The position numbers were made by a program, and so were the translations under genes. A DNA stretch of 21,387 bases from Bipolaris cookei (Eukaryota > Ascomycota > Dothideomycetes > Pleosporales > Pleosporaceae): NCBI GenBank assembly GCA_002286855.1, contig NRSV01000164.1, positions 1 through 21,387 of the forward strand, written 5' to 3'. The first letter of the stretch is position 1; the number at the start of each line of letters is the position of its first letter. Below, piece after piece: positions 21,142 through 21,387 of the stretch. A model generated the notes under the pieces. That model ran no database searches. It had not been told where the DNA came from and saw only the letters and a program-made list of their open reading frames with translations.

Positions 21142-21387
21142 ATGTCGTCAAACAAGAACACCATCTGCAAGCTGCCAGCTGAGCTCCTCGACAAAGTAGC
21201 CGGTTACATCGACTACAACGCAGCCAAATACCTCAGACACACAGTGGGCGGTACCAGAACCAGTTACAATGTTTGTGACAGTCTAGTGCACCAGCCGCTG
21301 TTCGATGCTTGCACCAGAAGAATGTCTGTGTATACGTACCTACAACACAACTTTGGAAAGAGCGATGAGTTGTTGGAAGCAATGTCC
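21142..21387 (+). CDS. F-box / nucleotidyltransferase-like protein, 5' part across the join
   Basis: This is the N-terminal part of the gene that continues at base 2. The ATG at 21142 has the context ACC before it and follows a GCAAC-AAA-GTTGC palindrome by 28 bp, which supports this start. The first 49 codons plus the codon spanning the join hold the F-box-like segment. Bases 21291-21387 repeat bases 1-97 and should not be counted twice. Confidence 0.9.
   Translation, partial: MSSNKNTICKLPAELLDKVAGYIDYNAAKYLRHTVGGTRTSYNVCDSLVHQPLFDACTRRMSVYTYLQHNFGKSDELLEAMS
21291..21387. repeat. Direct terminal repeat (copy 2), circular overlap
   Basis: Exact second copy of bases 1-97. The frame that starts with the ATG at 21142 continues through this copy and is the same frame as the long plus-strand gene at the start of the window, so the join is seamless at the protein level. 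Confidence 0.95.

Noticed and set aside
1..21387. Mitochondrial plasmid interpretation
   Set aside because: TGA is used as a stop and TGG for Trp, capping and TFIIS-like functions have no mitochondrial role, and the polymerases are of multisubunit and RNA-primed types.
1..21387. Bacteriophage or bacterial plasmid interpretation
   Set aside because: An mRNA capping enzyme, a TFIIS-like ribbon, RPB1/RPB2-like features, an F-box and the lack of Shine-Dalgarno sites point to a eukaryotic host.

Overview
The window is a complete circular DNA element read slightly past its start: bases 1-97 recur exactly at 21291-21387, so the unit is 21,290 bp and one gene runs across the join. I support 17 protein genes, packed with almost no spare sequence; neighbours overlap by 4-73 bp or are separated by gaps of at most 115 bp. 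No rRNA, tRNA, CRISPR or insertion sequence is visible. TAA, TAG and TGA are all used as stops and tryptophan is TGG, so the code is standard. All 17 chosen starts have a purine at position -3 and no Shine-Dalgarno signal, which points to eukaryotic cytoplasmic translation. Two genes (an F-box/nucleotidyltransferase-like protein and an aminoglycoside-phosphotransferase-like protein) look like families I know best from filamentous fungi, so a fungal host is my best guess, not a proof.

Layout (circular). Transcription and information block: F-box/NTase-like gene (21142 through the join to 1111, +); an mRNA capping enzyme with an N-terminal TFIIS-like zinc ribbon (1186-3318, +); an arginine-rich disordered protein (4140-3376, -); a catalytically dead APH-like pseudokinase (5291-4068, -); a compact second-largest RNA polymerase subunit (7692-5272, -). 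Middle block: two unrecognised genes (7768-8601 and 8603-9499, +), a degenerate uracil-DNA-glycosylase-like protein with a long disordered tail (9478-11220, +), an unrecognised coiled-coil-like gene (12175-11213, -), a possible TBP-like gene (12222-13094, +), and an unrecognised gene (13684-13091, -). Replication block: a strongly codon-biased, probably abundant protein that may be an SSB or structural protein (14541-13741, -), an SF3 helicase (15955-14576, -), RNase H (16507-15998, -), family B DNA polymerase (16564-18726, +). It closes with the largest RNA polymerase subunit (20530-18719, -) and a small unknown gene (20610-21026, +).

How it works together: DNA polymerase, SF3 helicase, RNase H, a possible SSB and a UDG-like protein could replicate the circle, while the two-subunit RNA polymerase plus capping enzyme would make and cap its own mRNA without the host nucleus. 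This is the functional logic of poxvirus-like cytoplasmic viruses and of yeast cytoplasmic linear plasmids, but on a circle, at 21 kb, with no terminal protein and with no capsid protein, packaging ATPase or maturation protease that I can recognise. It is either a very small unclassified virus or an autonomous capsidless element.

The most notable non-coding signal is a short palindrome, GCAAC-N3-GTTGC, placed mostly 17-30 bp before start codons and shared between divergent genes. A few genes have the same 5+3+5 architecture with a different but still self-complementary stem. A separate TTTAAAA element sits only in intergenic gaps that follow a gene 3' end. A perfect 24-bp palindrome containing the same core lies inside the UDG-like gene and is a candidate origin.
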